This document shows, piece by piece, positions 62,118 to 64,000 of a stretch of DNA of 64,000 bases (positions within the stretch are counted from its first letter, which is position 1; the number at the start of each line of letters is the position of its first letter). The position numbers were made by a program, and so were the translations under genes. Where the stretch lies: assembly GCF_000710775.1 (NCBI RefSeq), contig NZ_JOJP01000001.1, positions 176,764 through 240,763 of the forward strand, read 5' to 3'. Under the pieces are notes generated by a model. That model did no database searches. It was not told where the DNA came from and saw only the letters and a program-made list of their open reading frames with translations. The DNA is from Endozoicomonas elysicola. GTDB lineage: Bacteria > Pseudomonadota > Gammaproteobacteria > Pseudomonadales > Endozoicomonadaceae.

Positions 62118-62285
62118 CTAGGAGCCTGTCGGACTTACCACTGACCTACTGCGAAAAAGCCGGATTTGGCCATTTTTTATACTGATTTTCGTTTAATAGC
62201 CCCGCTATTCGCCTCAAATCAGCATAAAAACTGTCTCAAACCGACTTTTTCTCGCTACGGTCGGCTAAATCCGACAGGCTCCTAG
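62118..62285. mobile_element. 168-bp MITE-like element with CTAG ends
   Basis: Perfect 16-bp terminal inverted repeats CTAGGAGCCTGTCGGA and TCCGACAGGCTCCTAG bound the unit. CTAG at both ends could be part of the repeat or a 4-bp target duplication, as used by IS5-type elements. No coding capacity. The core has further dyads (GATTTTCGTTTAATAGC and GCTATTCGCC...AAATCAGC). It lies between lysE and the Gate-protein gene. Confidence 0.7.
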
Positions 62286-62306
62286 AAAAAATCACATCAG
62301 AATCAC

Positions 62307-63272
62307 TTAACCAGACACCGAACGGTAAAAATATTTCTGATACTTCTCAACAACAAACATTCGCATACAAAGGGATATAAACGACACCAGAAGAATTGAA
62401 AAGATCATGCGCCCCCAGAGTATGGCGCTGAGGTCAGCGCCGATCAGTAGAATCAATAGCGTGTCTTCAATAACACTGTGCAACAAGTTGAGGAGCATGA
62501 TGGAACAGAAGATATCTCTGGGTTGAATACGCCCGTTTCGAGCCTCTTGTATCAATAATCCACCGCCATAAGAAAGCCCCAGGGTAACCCCAACAATCGT
62601 CAGGTTGGTCGCCTCCCGGCTAATACCAAGAAACCTCAACAGCGGGCTAAGTGCCATAGCCATCAAGGCTTCTATACCCAACAGTTTCAAGATTCGCAGC
62701 ACCAGCAGCAGCGACGTTAAAATCAGGTAAATCATACCCAGATTCTTTATCTGAGCCATTGCCCATCCTGCCAGACTGGCATCAGCACCCTGCCCGTTTT
62801 GCTGCCACAGCATGTTTACCTCTTGCTGAGAAAAGCCGGATATTGCATAGAACTGATAGAGTAGAAATCCAAAAAGAAGACTGGCGCCCACTCTCACTAG
62901 CAGTGTGGCCCAAAGTGATACGCCCGCCTGACGAGCAATGGCTCCCTCTACAGGCAATGAGTGTGCAAGCAACATCATACTGCCCAAGATAGAGGCCTGG
63001 GCAACACTCAGTTCAATATCTAAATTGATGAGTACCAGTAACCCACTATAGATATTAACCAGCAGCGTTGTCGCCCAGACAAGCCCGAGTTCACTGGGCA
63101 GGCCAACAGCAGACATCACTGGACTCAACACCTGGCTCAGATAAACGATGCCACCACTCTCCTCGATAACTTTAAGCACAAGGATGGTCGGAATCATGAT
63201 CCGAAACAGGGTCCAGCTGACTTTTATACTGTCTTGAAAGATCTGTTTAAAAAATAGAAAAGAACGTTCCAT
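62307..63272 (-). CDS. Nucleoside-recognition (Gate) domain membrane protein
   Basis: The 321-residue integral membrane protein has about eight helices. The Gate-domain pattern is visible in two related halves (LGLVWATTLLVNIYSGLLVL and LGLSYGGGLLIQEARNG), with L-A-H-S-L-P-V-E between them. Similar proteins include YjiH/YjiG and SpmA/B. Transport of nucleosides or peptides has been suggested for some members, but the substrate is unknown. It is transcribed away from the Lrp-type gene. Confidence 0.85.
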   Translation of the reverse strand: MERSFLFFKQIFQDSIKVSWTLFRIMIPTILVLKVIEESGGIVYLSQVLSPVMSAVGLPSELGLVWATTLLVNIYSGLLVLINLDIELSVAQASILGSMMLLAHSLPVEGAIARQAGVSLWATLLVRVGASLLFGFLLYQFYAISGFSQQEVNMLWQQNGQGADASLAGWAMAQIKNLGMIYLILTSLLLVLRILKLLGIEALMAMALSPLLRFLGISREATNLTIVGVTLGLSYGGGLLIQEARNGRIQPRDIFCSIMLLNLLHSVIEDTLLILLIGADLSAILWGRMIFSILLVSFISLCMRMFVVEKYQKYFYRSVSG

Positions 63273-63486
63273 AAATCACACCTTCCCCCTAAAGGTTTTA
63301 TGGATAAATTGTACTAAAGCTTAATTTTTAATTATTAAAAAATAGAGTATAAAAACTCATGTAAGTTTTGTATTTTGATCACAATTAGAAATTTTAAGAT
63401 GCTTACAGATCTCTTTATTAATCTATTGTTTTCATGGCCACCCTATATACAGCTCTTTAACCATATTAACAGATACTGAAATCCCT

Positions 63487-63954
63487 ATGAGCCTTGATCG
63501 AATCGACAGAAAAATTCTCACACTTTTGCAGGAGAATAATCGTTTAGCCAATGTTGAACTGGCTGAAAAAGTCGGACTCTCTCCACCAGCCTGCCTGAAA
63601 AGAGTCAGGCAGTTGCGTGAGTCGGGGGTTATTATTGGTGATGTATCGCTGGTTAACCCGGAGCTATCGGGTAACAAGATGACGATGCTCGTCTCGGTAG
63701 AAATGGAAAGGGATCGCAAAGATATCTACGCCCGGTTTCAGGCTTCCATCAACAGGGCACCAGAGGTTATAGAGTGTTATCAGACTACAGGCAGCTATGA
63801 TTTCGTACTGATCGTATGTGTCAAAGACATTCAGGCATACGAAGTGTTTTTAGAGCGTGTTCTAAGAACAGACCCTAATATTCGTAAGTTCCAGAGCTCA
63901 GTGTCCATAAGGCGAATAAAATACGCTACCGCCATTGATATACAGCAGACATAA
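63487..63954 (+). CDS. Lrp/AsnC-family transcriptional regulator
   Basis: 155 residues. The N-terminal HTH is LDRIDRKILTLLQENNRLANVELAEKVGLSPPACLKRVRQLRESGVI, and a C-terminal RAM domain follows (V-I-E-C-Y-Q-T-T-G-S-Y-D-F-V-L-I-V). It is a small amino-acid-responsive regulator. The divergent Gate gene and the nearby lysE exporter are likely targets, by analogy with other Lrp-exporter pairs. The 214-base upstream region is very AT-rich, as Lrp sites often are. Confidence 0.95.
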   Translation: MSLDRIDRKILTLLQENNRLANVELAEKVGLSPPACLKRVRQLRESGVIIGDVSLVNPELSGNKMTMLVSVEMERDRKDIYARFQASINRAPEVIECYQTTGSYDFVLIVCVKDIQAYEVFLERVLRTDPNIRKFQSSVSIRRIKYATAIDIQQT

Positions 63955-64000
63955 GGTCATTTCAGTAATACGATGAAATGGATGAATCATGGCCTGACCT

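Noticed and set aside
1-64000. CRISPR array or tRNA/rRNA genes
   Set aside because: No regularly spaced direct repeats with unique spacers outside coding repeats, and no cloverleaf or rRNA-like sequence was seen.

Overview
The window looks like chromosomal DNA of a host-associated marine gammaproteobacterium. The gene families, the mixed AT/GC composition and several eukaryote-like proteins fit an Endozoicomonas/Hahellaceae-type symbiont. This assignment is inference; no rRNA or other phylogenetic marker is present. No tRNA, rRNA or CRISPR array was found.

Layout. (1) 1-12.7 kb, minus strand: a two-partner secretion locus, with an outer-membrane transporter (tpsB, 590 aa) followed by a giant repeat-rich haemagglutinin-like exoprotein (tpsA, at least 3,596 codons, running off the left edge). 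An AT-rich stretch of about 1.15 kb without genes follows. (2) 13.9-22.1 kb, plus strand: a DUF2059-type exported protein, a VOC protein, a GNAT acetyltransferase, sbcD-sbcC, and gltS. (3) 22.3-23.5 kb: an AT-rich ankyrin-repeat gene whose C-terminus carries a recognisable SOCS box (Elongin BC box plus Cul5 box), converging on urtE. (4) 23.5-34.9 kb: a urea island, urtABCDE (minus) divergent from ureD-A-B-C-E-F-G plus a mini HupE/UreJ-like protein (plus). The shared 353-bp gap holds two textbook sigma-54 promoters facing outward and an NtrC-like site, so import and hydrolysis of urea are probably co-induced under nitrogen limitation. (5) 35-39.9 kb: an unrecognised acidic protein, a eukaryotic-type glutathione synthetase, a 261-bp MITE-like element, a small secreted Cys protein, a one-domain asparaginase-like protein and an XRE-type regulator. 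(6) 39.8-46.7 kb: an arsenic/metal resistance region, arsR - acr3 - arsD - arsA, a DUF318/ArsP-type permease with a CC-motif repeat loop and a second ArsR-type regulator, plus a divergent DSP-type phosphatase and an isochorismatase-fold hydrolase. (7) 47.1-54.6 kb: a tightly overlapping four-gene SMC operon. The first three genes are clear MukF-MukE-MukB homologues. The fourth is a Toprim (DUF2220, JetD/MksG-like) protein, so the operon has Wadjet architecture built on a MukBEF core. (8) 54.6-64 kb: Fe-alcohol dehydrogenase, an SCP2-like protein, a DoxX-like fragment, a palindromic repeat with degenerate coding remnants, a glutathione transferase with a Cys-rich tail, a PatB/MalY-type C-S lyase, a SigZ-type sigma factor, YegD, LysE, a second small TIR element, a nucleoside-recognition (Gate) membrane protein and an Lrp/AsnC regulator.

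The strongest leads are the MukFEB-Toprim operon and the ankyrin-SOCS protein. Next are the paired sigma-54 promoters of the urea island and the metal-thiol theme (CC-repeat permease loop, Cys-tailed GST and sigma factor, eukaryotic-type glutathione synthetase). All calls come from reading the sequence; no database search was run.
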